A stretch of DNA of 64,000 bases from Spirochaetaceae bacterium. Lineage in GTDB: Bacteria > Spirochaetota > Spirochaetia > SZUA-6 > Bin103. The DNA is taken from positions 5,086 through 69,085 of the forward strand of contig JAPPKD010000083.1 of assembly GCA_028820215.1 (NCBI GenBank), read 5' to 3'. Shown piece by piece: positions 16,995 through 25,295 of this stretch. The translations under genes were made by a program, and so were the position numbers. Every line of letters starts with the position of its first letter. The stretch's first letter is position 1. Below the pieces are notes generated by a model. That model searched no databases and had not been told where the DNA came from. It saw only the letters and a list, made by a program, of their open reading frames with translations.

Positions 16995-18457
16995 CAGCCT
17001 CCTCCTTCGCCGGCCGCGGCGAGCTCCAGCTCCGGTGCCAGCAGATCGAGCTGCGCGTCGCCGTAGCGCGCGGCCTCCGCCGCCAGGAGCTCGAAGGAGC
17101 GGCGCCGGGCCTCGGCGACGAGGCGGTCGCCGGCGTCGTAGAACCGGTTGTGGAGCTCGCCCGGGTCGGCGCGCAGGTCGTACAGCTCACAGCGGTCGGT
17201 CAGGTTCCACACCAGCTTCCAGTCTCCGTCGGTCACCATGCGCGACGAGTAGTGACCGTACCAGTCGCCGTGATACTGCGCGAAGTGCACGGGGCGAGGC
17301 CACGGGGCGCGCCCGCGCACGAAGTCCACCAGCGACTCCCCGTGCAGCGGCCCGGAGCCGAAGGTGGTGACCGGCCGCCCGGCGACCAGGTGCGCGGCGG
17401 TACAGGTCACGTCGGTCAGGTTCACGGGCTCACGCTCCGCCCGCCGCGCCTCGGCCCCCGGCACGCGCACGATCATCGGCACGCGGTAGATCTCGTCGTA
17501 CATGTAGGCGCCCTTGCTGGCGAAGCCGTGCGAGCCGGCCATGTCGCCGTGATCGGCGGTGAACACGATCGCCGTGGAGTCGTCGAGGCCGAGCTCCCGC
17601 AGCCGGTCGAGCAGCCGCCCGACCAGGTGGTCGATCAGCTCGATGTAGGAGAAGTTGCAGGCGAGCGCGCGGCGCAACTCGTCGTCGGAGCGCGGCATCC
17701 CGGCACCTTCCGGCCTCGCCTCCAGCGCGGCCAGCTTGCGCTGGTAGATCGGCTTGCCTGAGAAGTCGTCGAAGCGGTTGGGCCAGAGCGGGATGTCGGC
17801 CGGGTCGTAACGCAGCCCCCAGTCCTCCGGCACCAGCCACGGGCCGTGCGGGCCGGGAAAGGCGCAGAACAGCAGGAACGGCCGGTCGGGGTCGCGGCTG
17901 CCCAGGAAGTCGCTCGCGTAGCGGACGGCCAGTCCGTCCGGGAACTCGTCGACCGGCACGTCCACGGTGCCGGCGTGGCCGGGCTCGACCGAGCGCACCA
18001 TCGGCCAGTAGTCCGTGGACGGATGCCACTGCGTGCTGTCCAGGAAGGGCGGATCCCCGCCCGCCTGCGTGCCCGGCCGCTGCGTGTGTTCGAAGGCGCT
18101 GGCGAACAGGTCCTCCGTCGGCCCGATGTGCCACTTGCCGAAGTAGGCGGTCTGGCAGTCGGTCTCGGCGGCGGCCCAGTCCTGGATGGCGCGCACCGAC
18201 GGCGGCAGGTGGCGGCAGTAGGAGTAGCGGGGGGTGGTGTTGTTGAACAGGTGGTGGCCGTGCGGGTACAGGCCGGTCATGAGGCTGGCGCGGGCCGGCG
18301 AGCAGATCGCCACAGGCGTGTAGCCGCGGTCGAAGACCACGGACTCGGCGGCCAGCGCGTCCAGGTTGGGCGTGCGCACCAGCGGGTTGCCGTAGCAGCC
18401 CAGCAGGTCGCGGCGGAGTTGGTCGCAGAACATCACCAGCACGTTGGTCGGGCCCAT
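16991..18457 (-). CDS. Type I sulfatase (formylglycine-dependent)
   Basis: A 488-aa arylsulfatase-superfamily enzyme that removes sulfate esters. CSPARASLMTG with Cys52 is the C-x-P-x-R motif converted to formylglycine; FGKWHIG, TADHGDMAGSHG and the N-terminal MFCDQ supply the metal and sulfate ligands. The first ~10 residues are already the core beta strand, so there is no signal peptide and the enzyme should be cytoplasmic. ATG 18457 is preferred; ATG 18469 would add four residues, and neither has a clear ribosome site. It heads the leftward operon with two propeller proteins, an ADH and an MFS carrier. No sulfatase-maturase gene is in the window. Confidence 0.92.
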   Translation of the reverse strand: MGPTNVLVMFCDQLRRDLLGCYGNPLVRTPNLDALAAESVVFDRGYTPVAICSPARASLMTGLYPHGHHLFNNTTPRYSYCRHLPPSVRAIQDWAAAETDCQTAYFGKWHIGPTEDLFASAFEHTQRPGTQAGGDPPFLDSTQWHPSTDYWPMVRSVEPGHAGTVDVPVDEFPDGLAVRYASDFLGSRDPDRPFLLFCAFPGPHGPWLVPEDWGLRYDPADIPLWPNRFDDFSGKPIYQRKLAALEARPEGAGMPRSDDELRRALACNFSYIELIDHLVGRLLDRLRELGLDDSTAIVFTADHGDMAGSHGFASKGAYMYDEIYRVPMIVRVPGAEARRAEREPVNLTDVTCTAAHLVAGRPVTTFGSGPLHGESLVDFVRGRAPWPRPVHFAQYHGDWYGHYSSRMVTDGDWKLVWNLTDRCELYDLRADPGELHNRFYDAGDRLVAEARRRSFELLAAEAARYGDAQLDLLAPELELAAAGEGGGW

Positions 18458-18569
18458 CGCGGAGAGCATAGCGGACCGTCCGCCGCGCTGCCGGCCCGGC
18501 GCGACGGACGGCGCCGGCCTGACGCCGGAGCCGTCCGGGGGGTAGCCTGCGCGCAGGAGGCGGAGCGGC

Positions 18570-19310
18570 ATGAAACGTGATCACCAGGGCAGGGTGGCGC
18601 TGGTCACCGGCGCGGCGCAGGGCATGGGCGCGGCGTGCGCGCGGCGGCTTGCCGCCGGCGGCGCCGCGGTGGCGGTGTTCGACCGGCAGGCGGAGCCCCT
18701 GCAGGAGCTGGCAGCCGAGCTGGACGGGCTGGCGTGCCCGGGGGACGTGACCCGCGCGGCCGACGTGGAGCGGGCGGTGGCGGCCGCGGTCGACCGCCAC
18801 GGGCGGCTGGACATCCTGGTCAACGCCGCCGGCATCATGCTGCGCACGCGCTTCTTCGAGCTGGAGGAGGACGAGTTCGACCGCGTGGTGGCCGTCAGCC
18901 TCAAGGGGTCGTTCCTGGTCAGCAAGGCGGTCGCAGGGCCGATGCGGGAAGGCGGCTACGGCCGCATCGTGCACTTCTCCTCCACCGCCGGCCGCACCGT
19001 CAGCACCCTGGGCGGCTGCCACTACACGGCCGCCAAGCACGGCGTGCTCGGCCTGACACGCGCGCTGGCCAAGGAGCTGGCCCCGCACGGCATCACCGTC
19101 AACGCGGTATGTCCCGGGCTCATCGACACGGAGATGGTGCGCGGCACGGTCACGCCGGAGCGGATCGCCGCGTACGAGGAGAGCTTCCCGGTCTCGCGCC
19201 TGGGCACGCCGGAGGAGGTCGCCGAGACGGTGGCCTTCCTGACCAGCGAGCCCGCCGGCTACATCACCGGAGCGCCCATCGACATCAACGGCGGCGGCTT
19301 CATGGGCTGA
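18570..19310 (+). CDS. SDR family oxidoreductase (FabG-like)
   Basis: A classical short-chain dehydrogenase of 246 aa, NAD(P)-dependent. TGAAQGMG (13-20) binds the cofactor, NAAG (85-88) is the structural motif, and Ser138-Tyr152-Lys156 (HYTAAK) is an intact catalytic triad. VNAVCPGLIDT and the terminal DINGGGFMG are typical. An AGGAGG ribosome site lies just before ATG 18570. It diverges from the sulfatase operon and is followed 26 bp later by the PhyH-type dioxygenase, so it may lead the SDR-PhyH-ThDP-PLP gene set. The substrate is probably a sugar or hydroxy acid. Confidence 0.9.
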   Translation: MKRDHQGRVALVTGAAQGMGAACARRLAAGGAAVAVFDRQAEPLQELAAELDGLACPGDVTRAADVERAVAAAVDRHGRLDILVNAAGIMLRTRFFELEEDEFDRVVAVSLKGSFLVSKAVAGPMREGGYGRIVHFSSTAGRTVSTLGGCHYTAAKHGVLGLTRALAKELAPHGITVNAVCPGLIDTEMVRGTVTPERIAAYEESFPVSRLGTPEEVAETVAFLTSEPAGYITGAPIDINGGGFMG

Positions 19311-19336
19311 GCCGCCCCCGCGTATACTGCGTCGTC

Positions 19337-20179
19337 ATGCTGAGTGAGGCACAAGTACGGGAGTTCCGGGACCGGGGATTCGTCCTGGGCGGCCGCGTGC
19401 TCGACGATGCCCAGGTCGACGAGCTGCGCGGCGAGTTGGAGCGCGTCCTGACCACCACCGACTTCCCCGACGGCCGCCGCCCGGTACGCTGCAGCGACCT
19501 GTCCAAGAACGAGGGCCGGCCGGTGTGGCAGATCGTCAACATCTGGCAGGCCAGCGACGCGTTCGCCCGTCTGAGCCGCAACCCGTCGATCGTGGGCGAC
19601 GTGGCCCGCATGACCGGCGCGAAGGAGCTGCGGATCTGGCACGACCAGGTGCAGTACAAGCCGAAGGACGTCGGCGGCACCACCTCCTGGCACCAGGACT
19701 CGCCCGCGTGGCCGGTGCTCACCCCGCACGTGCAGATGTCGGCATGGGTGGCCCTGGACGACGTGGACGAAGGCAACGGCTGCATGTGGATGGTGCCGGG
19801 CTCCCACCGCTGGGGATCGGCCCGGGAGCTCCACCAGGACATCCACTTCGACTCCGAGCTGCCGGCCGAGTACCGCGGCCACGCGATCCGGCAGGTGCCG
19901 CGCCCGGTGGCCAAGGGCCACGTCCACTTCCATCACGGCCTGACCTGGCACGCCTCCTTCCCGAACCGGTCCGGCCGGCCGCGGCGCGCCATCGCCTTTC
20001 ACTACATGCCGGAGACCACCCGCTACGTGGCAGCCAACGACCACATCATGAAGCAGTTCATCACCGTCGCCGACGGCGAGCAGCTCTCCGGCCCGGTCTT
20101 TCCGAGAGTCTACCCGCTCAACGCGGCCGGATCGGCCGATGCTGAACCGGCCGACGCCGCGGCGGCCTCGCATACCTGA
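19337..20179 (+). CDS. Phytanoyl-CoA dioxygenase (PhyH) family protein
   Basis: A 280-aa Fe(II)/2-oxoglutarate-dependent oxygenase. The iron facial triad is His119 and Asp121 in SWHQDSP plus His205 in GLTWHAS, with Arg residues some eight positions on to bind 2-oxoglutarate. The family hydroxylates carbon next to a carboxyl, thioester or amine in many unrelated substrates, so the name does not fix the function. It is followed after about 40 bp by a ThDP-dependent enzyme and a SelA-like PLP enzyme on the same strand. Hydroxylation followed by ThDP cleavage would parallel alpha-oxidation; this is a hypothesis. Confidence 0.88.
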   Translation: MLSEAQVREFRDRGFVLGGRVLDDAQVDELRGELERVLTTTDFPDGRRPVRCSDLSKNEGRPVWQIVNIWQASDAFARLSRNPSIVGDVARMTGAKELRIWHDQVQYKPKDVGGTTSWHQDSPAWPVLTPHVQMSAWVALDDVDEGNGCMWMVPGSHRWGSARELHQDIHFDSELPAEYRGHAIRQVPRPVAKGHVHFHHGLTWHASFPNRSGRPRRAIAFHYMPETTRYVAANDHIMKQFITVADGEQLSGPVFPRVYPLNAAGSADAEPADAAAASHT

Positions 20180-20220
20180 CAAGGCACACCAGAAAGGAAT
20201 ACCCGACAACGGAGCAACCG

Positions 20221-21783
20221 ATGAAACGACGCATGAACGGCGGCCAGGCGCTGGTGCGCTCGCTGGCCGCGCAGGGGGTGGCCGTCACCTTCGGCGTGCC
20301 GGGCGCCGGCCAGTACGAGGCGGTCGACGCCTATTTCGACACCGACGGCATCCGCTACGTCTCCTGCCGCAACGAGCAGCCCACCACGCACATGGCCGAC
20401 GGCTACGCGCGCGCCAGCAACCGGCCGGCGAGCGCGCTGGTGGTGCCGGGCCCCGGGCTGTGCAACGCCTCCGGCGCGGTCTCCACGGCGCTGCGCTCCT
20501 CCTCGCCCATCATCGTCATCTCAGGCTCGCCCGAGGACCGCCTCAAGGGCGCGCAATCAAGCCACTGGCTGGATCCGATCACCAAGTGGGCGGCGCGCGC
20601 GGCCAGCCCGAGCGAGGTGGCCGTCAGGGTGCCGGAGGCGGTGCGGGCGGCCTGCTCCGGCCACCCGCGGCCGGTCTACCTGGAAGTCTCCGCAACGGTG
20701 CTGGCGCAGGAAGAGGAAGTCGAGATCGCCCCGCCGGCCACGATCGAGCCGCCCGCCGGCGACGCCGCCGCGCTGGAGCGCGCCGCCGCCATGCTCTCTG
20801 ACGCCGAGCGGCCGCTGATCCTGGCCGGCACCGGCGTGCACCGCTCCGGCGCCGCCGCGGCGCTGGCCGCGCTGGCCGAGCGGCTGCCGGCGCCGGTCGC
20901 GACCACCACGGCCGGCAAGGGCGCCATCTCCGACCGCAGCCCGCTGGCGCTGGGACATTCCCTGCGCGCCTACGGGCCGCTGGTGGAGTTCGCACAGTCG
21001 CGCGACGTCGTGCTCGCCGTCGGCACCCAGGCCGGTCCGGCCGGGCTGCTCGGCGTCGACCCCGGCCGGGTGATCCGCATCGACCTGGACGCCGACGTGC
21101 TGGACGCCGACCAGGCGCTGGCCATCGAAGCGGACGCGCGAGGGGCCCTGGAGGCCCTCACCCGACTGGTGCGCCCCGGAAAGGCCGAGGACCCTACCGC
21201 GGCCATCGCCGCACTCAACGGCGTGCGCTTCGGCGACGTCGAGCAGCTCGAGCCGCAGCGCTCCTACATCGAGGCGCTGCGCGCGGCCATTCCCGACGAC
21301 GGCATCCTGGCCTACGGCATGAACCAGATGGGCTACTACAGCCGCAACTACTACCGCGTCTACGCGCCCGACACCTACTTCGATCCGCGCGGCAACCTGG
21401 GCGGGGCGCTGCCGATCGCCATGGGCGCCAAGGTGGCGCGGACCGACACGCCGGTGGTCGCCTGCTGCGGCGACGGCGGCGTCATGTACCACATCCAGGA
21501 GCTGGCCACCGCGGTCCTGCACGACATCGCCGTGACCGTCGTCGTGTTCAACGACGACGCCTACGGCAACGTGAAGCGCTCCCAGCAGGAGGATTTCGGC
21601 GGCCGGCTGGTGGGCGTCGACCTGCGCAACCCGGACTTCGTCCGCCTGAGCGAGTCCTTCGGCGTACGCGGCACGCGGGCACAGGACCCCACGGCGCTGC
21701 GGCAGGAGCTGGAGCGTGCGTTCGCCGGCGACGAGCCGGTGCTGATCGAGGTGCCGGTCGGGGAGCTGGAGCGGGTCTATTGA
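20221..21783 (+). CDS. Thiamine-diphosphate-dependent enzyme, acetolactate synthase/2-hydroxyacyl-CoA lyase class
   Basis: A 520-aa ThDP enzyme with the three-domain order of the AHAS family. The N-terminal Pyr domain has GVPGAGQYEA and the activating Glu52 in CRNEQ, followed by a middle domain and a C-terminal PP domain with the cofactor motif GDGGVMYHIQE ending in FNDDAYGN (about residues 417-446). FAD-binding features are not obvious. The family includes acetolactate synthase, oxalyl- and 2-hydroxyacyl-CoA lyases, sulfoacetaldehyde acetyltransferase and IolD. No small regulatory AHAS subunit lies nearby, so valine synthesis is unlikely. The stop overlaps the next start (TTGA). Confidence 0.85.
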   Translation: MKRRMNGGQALVRSLAAQGVAVTFGVPGAGQYEAVDAYFDTDGIRYVSCRNEQPTTHMADGYARASNRPASALVVPGPGLCNASGAVSTALRSSSPIIVISGSPEDRLKGAQSSHWLDPITKWAARAASPSEVAVRVPEAVRAACSGHPRPVYLEVSATVLAQEEEVEIAPPATIEPPAGDAAALERAAAMLSDAERPLILAGTGVHRSGAAAALAALAERLPAPVATTTAGKGAISDRSPLALGHSLRAYGPLVEFAQSRDVVLAVGTQAGPAGLLGVDPGRVIRIDLDADVLDADQALAIEADARGALEALTRLVRPGKAEDPTAAIAALNGVRFGDVEQLEPQRSYIEALRAAIPDDGILAYGMNQMGYYSRNYYRVYAPDTYFDPRGNLGGALPIAMGAKVARTDTPVVACCGDGGVMYHIQELATAVLHDIAVTVVVFNDDAYGNVKRSQQEDFGGRLVGVDLRNPDFVRLSESFGVRGTRAQDPTALRQELERAFAGDEPVLIEVPVGELERVY

Positions 21784-22892
21784 GCGGCCCGACCACCTAC
21801 GCCGACCTGGGCGTGCGCCCGTTCATCAACTGCCGCGGCACCGGCACCTCGGTCGGCGGCAGCATCATGCCCGAGCCGGTCGTGGAGGCGATGCGCCAGG
21901 CGGCCGGGAGCTTCGTCTCGGTCGAGACCCTGCAGGAGCGGATCGGTGAACGGCTCGCCCACCGCATCGGGGTCGAGGCCGCGCTGGTCACCTGCGGCGC
22001 CGCCAGCGGCGTGCAGCAGGCGGCGGCCGCCTGCCTGACCGGCACCGACGCCGAGCGCGTGCAGCGGCTGCCCTTCACCGACGGCTGGCGCAACCGCTTC
22101 GTGATCCCGCAGGTGGACGCGCACGACTACCTCTTCCAGGTGATCGCCGCCACCGGCGGCGAGCTGGTCAAGGTCGGCAGCAAGGAGTCCTGCCCGACCG
22201 CCGCCATCGAGGAGGCGCTCGACGACGACACCGCCGCGGTCCTCCACTACCTGGGCAAGCAGACCCTGGAGCAGCTCGCCGAGGTGGTCGCCGTGGCCGA
22301 GCCGCGCGGCATCCCGGTCATCGTCGACGCGGCGGCGCAGCTTCCGCCGCGCTCCAACCTGACCGAGCCGGTCCGCCTGGGCGCAGGCCTGGTGGTGTTC
22401 TCCGGCGGCAAGGGCCTGCGCGGCCCGCAGTCCAGCGGCCTGGTGGTCGGCAAGGCGGAGCTGATCGAGGCGGCGCGCATGAACGGCTCGCCGGCCAGCT
22501 CCGTGGGCCGCGGCATGAAGGTGGGCAAGGAGGAGTTGATGGGCCTGCTGGCCGCCGTCGAGCTCTTCCTGGACGGCAGTGACGAGGAGGACTACCGCCG
22601 CTGGCGCGCCGACGCCGAGCTGATCGTCGCGGGGCTGGAGGGGATCGAGGACGTGCGCGCCACCGTCGACGACGGCGACCAGCTCTTCTTCCCCGGCGGC
22701 GTGCCGCGCGTCCGCATCGAGCTCCTGGGCGACCGCACCGCCGACGCCTACGGCCCGCCCCTCCGCGACGGCGATCCCAGCATCTTCATGGGCGGCTGGG
22801 ACGGCGGCATGTTCGCCGACCCCATGACCCTGCAGCCCGGCGAGGCCCAGCAGGTCGCCCGCCGACTGCGCGAAGTGCTGACTCTGGTTTAG
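21780..22892 (+). CDS. SelA-like PLP-dependent enzyme (selenocysteine synthase / ammonia-lyase fold)
   Basis: A 370-aa fold-type I PLP protein of the SelA/DgaE group, which includes L-seryl-tRNA(Sec) selenium transferase and D-glucosaminate-6-phosphate ammonia-lyase. The PLP Lys is Lys211 in SGGKGLRGPQ, preceded by the cofactor Asp in VIVDAAAQLP. There is no other selenocysteine gene nearby, so an amino-sugar-acid or amino-acid ammonia-lyase/aldolase role fits better. The TTG start overlaps the ThDP-enzyme stop by 4 bp, indicating coupled translation. The last codons fall in a small hairpin. Confidence 0.85.
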   Translation: MSGPTTYADLGVRPFINCRGTGTSVGGSIMPEPVVEAMRQAAGSFVSVETLQERIGERLAHRIGVEAALVTCGAASGVQQAAAACLTGTDAERVQRLPFTDGWRNRFVIPQVDAHDYLFQVIAATGGELVKVGSKESCPTAAIEEALDDDTAAVLHYLGKQTLEQLAEVVAVAEPRGIPVIVDAAAQLPPRSNLTEPVRLGAGLVVFSGGKGLRGPQSSGLVVGKAELIEAARMNGSPASSVGRGMKVGKEELMGLLAAVELFLDGSDEEDYRRWRADAELIVAGLEGIEDVRATVDDGDQLFFPGGVPRVRIELLGDRTADAYGPPLRDGDPSIFMGGWDGGMFADPMTLQPGEAQQVARRLREVLTLV

Positions 22893-22896
22893 AGTC
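22880..22896 (+). terminator. Small hairpin at the end of the SelA-like gene
   Basis: GACTCT-GGTTT-AGAGTC, a 6-bp stem with a 5-base loop containing the TAG stop, followed by a run of C rather than T. It marks the end of the catabolic operon and the start of the lower-GC island; terminator activity is uncertain. Confidence 0.3.
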
Positions 22897-22918
22897 CCCC
22901 CGTCGAGCATCCGCAACC

Positions 22919-24407
22919 GTGCGGCCAATCCATAACACCATCTTCTCATCCATTCGGCGTCCCTCAGGATCGCCCAACGCTCGTCTTCGGTTGCGCGTAA
23001 TGTGTCGTGCCGGATCAACGCAAGTGCCACTTGGATTTGTGATTGGGGCCCTGAACGCAATCCTGGAGCAGACGCGATTTGAAATCGAGTATCGCGAGTA
23101 CGCTCGGTTTTCGCCCGCCGATGGATCGAGAAGGGGAACGCTTCGGGACGCAACAGCGAGCCAAGTGTGCGAAGTGTACGGACGGGAAGTCGAAGGCCGC
23201 AACGTGCAAGTGTCCCTGCGTCAGCAGGCGCCGGAGAAGTTGATGTCCGGACTGCTAGGAGTGTTGCGGGCCGCATTGGAGCCGTTTATCGATCCGGAAA
23301 CGGGAAGGATCGGGCACACGTTTCCGATTGAAGGAAGAAGTGCCGCACAGATCACCCGTACGGAAGGCGACCTGTTATGCTTCGAGCACCACTCCGATTT
23401 GCGGACTTCGCCCAGGCATTGGTTCAGGCGGCCGCGCTCATGGGCGTGGATTCGGCGACCGGCGCAATGGCGGCATGGTGCCAGGGACACGCCGTGGAAG
23501 TCCGCATGGCGACGGTTCTGAGTGGCTTGTACATGGGCGAGAACGTGGCGTCGTGGGGCGACATCGAGCTGGTGCCCTTGGCGCTGTCGACGGCGGAGCT
23601 TCCCCGATTGCCTATGTTCCGAGGCGACAGTGCGAGTGACTACCTCGGACTCACGCTGGTGAGGCTCGCGCTGCGGGCATCTCCCGGGATCTTTCGACCT
23701 CACGCCGATGGGAATGCGAGCACAGTTCGATCCCGCTCGGGCAACCGTATCAATCTCGATCTCGTGCGTGACGCACTGTCGCTAATGACGAATCGAAGCG
23801 TGGCTCTCAGTCGGGTGTGGCTGGAATACCCAAGTGCTTGGGGTTATTGCGTATCGGGACCTACGTCGACGTATGGAACGGACAGACCGAAACCGAGGCC
23901 GTGGAGGAAGATGACGTCAGGCTCGGGAGCGACGGTGATCACGCCAAGAAACGATGCGATAACGGACTCGGTCTGTCCACGCGAGGTCCACTCAACCATA
24001 GGGGCACTGCAGCGGGCGGACAAGAAGCTCAGAATCGCGGTCGATCGCTGGCGACGCTCGATGGTCGAGGACTCGGAACTGGCAGATCGCTTCATCGATC
24101 TCCGGATCGCGATCGAGGCGATCTACCTCCAGGACTTCACGAACGAGCGCAGCCAGGAGATGCGATTCAGGTTGGCACTTGCGGCGCGTGGCATCTGGGG
24201 GCGCACTTCGAGGAGAGGCGCTCGATTCGTAAGGCGTTGCGTGAAGCGTACGACACGGCGTCGAAAGCCGTGCACGAGGGGGAGTTGCCGACGGCAGCGG
24301 AGCCGACCCTGTCGACGGCGCAGGATCTCTGCCGGCTGGGCATACTAAAACTTCTGCGCGAAGGACCGCCGGACGATTGGGGCGACTTGATGCTCGGCGC
24401 GGACTAG
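22919..24407 (+). pseudogene. Decayed HEPN-domain-like protein gene
   Basis: No single frame spans the region, but consecutive pieces in three frames assemble into one protein-like string. The frame from 22919 carries an N-terminal part with NAILEQTRFEIEYREY and PEKLMSGLLGVLRAAL. A second frame (from about 23377) continues to FIDLRIAIEAIYLQ and EMRFRLALAARGIW. A third (to 24407) finishes with SIRKALREAYDTASKAVHEGE and LGILKLLREGPPDDWGDL. The C-terminal pattern with R-x4-6-H and a closing DW resembles HEPN/ApeA-like proteins. At least two frameshifts separate the pieces. Base composition is visibly less GC-rich than in the flanking operons. The assignment is a pattern judgement. Confidence 0.55.
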
Positions 24408-24447
24408 GGCTACGTGCGAGAGCGTCCGCGCCGCAGACCGAGCACCG

Positions 24448-24990
24448 CTAACTGCTCATCGTCGAACTGTTGTAGAACTCCTCCAGCGACCCCTTGCCGC
24501 GCCCGTCGGCCACGTGCAGCACATTGCCGTTTAGATCGTTGATCACCGTCACGTACTCGTGGCGCTTCTGAAACGACGTCTCGACCACGCCGATGGCGCT
24601 CGGGAACCTGCACCTCGCGGCGTTCTAATCCGCCCGGCACGCCACGCTGCATTATGCCGTCCACCTCGTCCCAGCTCAGCCACATCTGCTCGGCCACCGC
24701 CGCGGTGGTCGCCTCCTGCAGCCAGTCGATCACCTGCGCCTCGAACCGCATCGTGAACCGCGAGCGGTTCTCAGCCCACGGCGCGCTCGACCTGCCTGAC
24801 CTTGTGCCGCTCACACAGCACCCGCGGCATCTATGCGACCAGGATCGTGCGGTACTCGCCGGTATCCAGATGGCGCCAGCGACGCTGGCCGCGGGTCGTA
24901 GCGCCGCGCCGGCTGCCCGCACTGCGGGCAGGCGAGCGGCCCGCCGTCTTGCTCCACGCTCACGACCACCTCCTCGACCTGCTCGTCGAG
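24448..24990 (-). pseudogene. Truncated, frameshifted ISL3-family transposase
   Basis: Minus-strand pieces in more than one frame follow the ISL3 layout. A zinc-finger-like CPQCG follows VEEVVVSVEQ. Next come RRWRHLDTGEYRTILVA, PRVLCERHKVRQVERA, AENRSRFTMRFEAQVIDWL and LSWDEVDGIM, and last ETSFQKRHEYVTVIND and VADGRGKGSLEEFYN. A TAG after ILVA, at least two frameshifts and a stop at 24448 break it, and the large C-terminal catalytic part is gone. The first catalytic Asp of the usual GVDE motif reads Val (GVVE). It is clearly dead. No flanking terminal inverted repeats or target duplication could be identified. Confidence 0.75.
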
Positions 24991-25097
24991 ACGGTCACGA
25001 GCAGGCCTTTGGAGAGCGACGGGGCAGATCCCTCGGCGAGCGACCGTATGGCCCCTCTCGCACCGAGGACCCGGATCGACCAAGGCGTGCGGTGGGC

Positions 25098-25159
25098 TTG
25101 GTCACTGACCAACCCCGCCCGCCTCTCGGGAGGTTGGTCACTCCCCGAGTGACCAACCT
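25098..25159. repeat. Pair of TTGGTCA palindromes upstream of the AAA-ATPase-like gene
   Basis: TTGGTCA-C-TGACCAA (25098-25112) is a perfect odd palindrome. Nineteen bases on, AGGTTGGTCACT-CCCCG-AGTGACCAACCT (25131-25159) has perfect 12-bp arms. The same 7-base word therefore occurs four times, two in each orientation, about 140 bp upstream of the start at 25296. Candidate operator for an unseen regulator, or residue of a mobile-element end. Nothing else is recognisable between 24990 and 25295. Confidence 0.55.
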
Positions 25160-25295
25160 GGAGCGGAACGGCGGACGGCCGGCTGCATGAGGTGCTGACT
25201 CAAGGCCGATCTGGTGGCTGTCGTCCCTCCGGAGGTAACCTGAAGGGCGAGAACTGACGATGATGTACCGCAACGTGGTTCAGGAGTAGCGCCAT

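Noticed and set aside
21780..22892. Selenocysteine synthase (selA) proper
   Set aside because: The fold matches, but there is no selB, selC or selenoprotein context and it is coupled to a ThDP enzyme, so a catabolic PLP enzyme is more likely.
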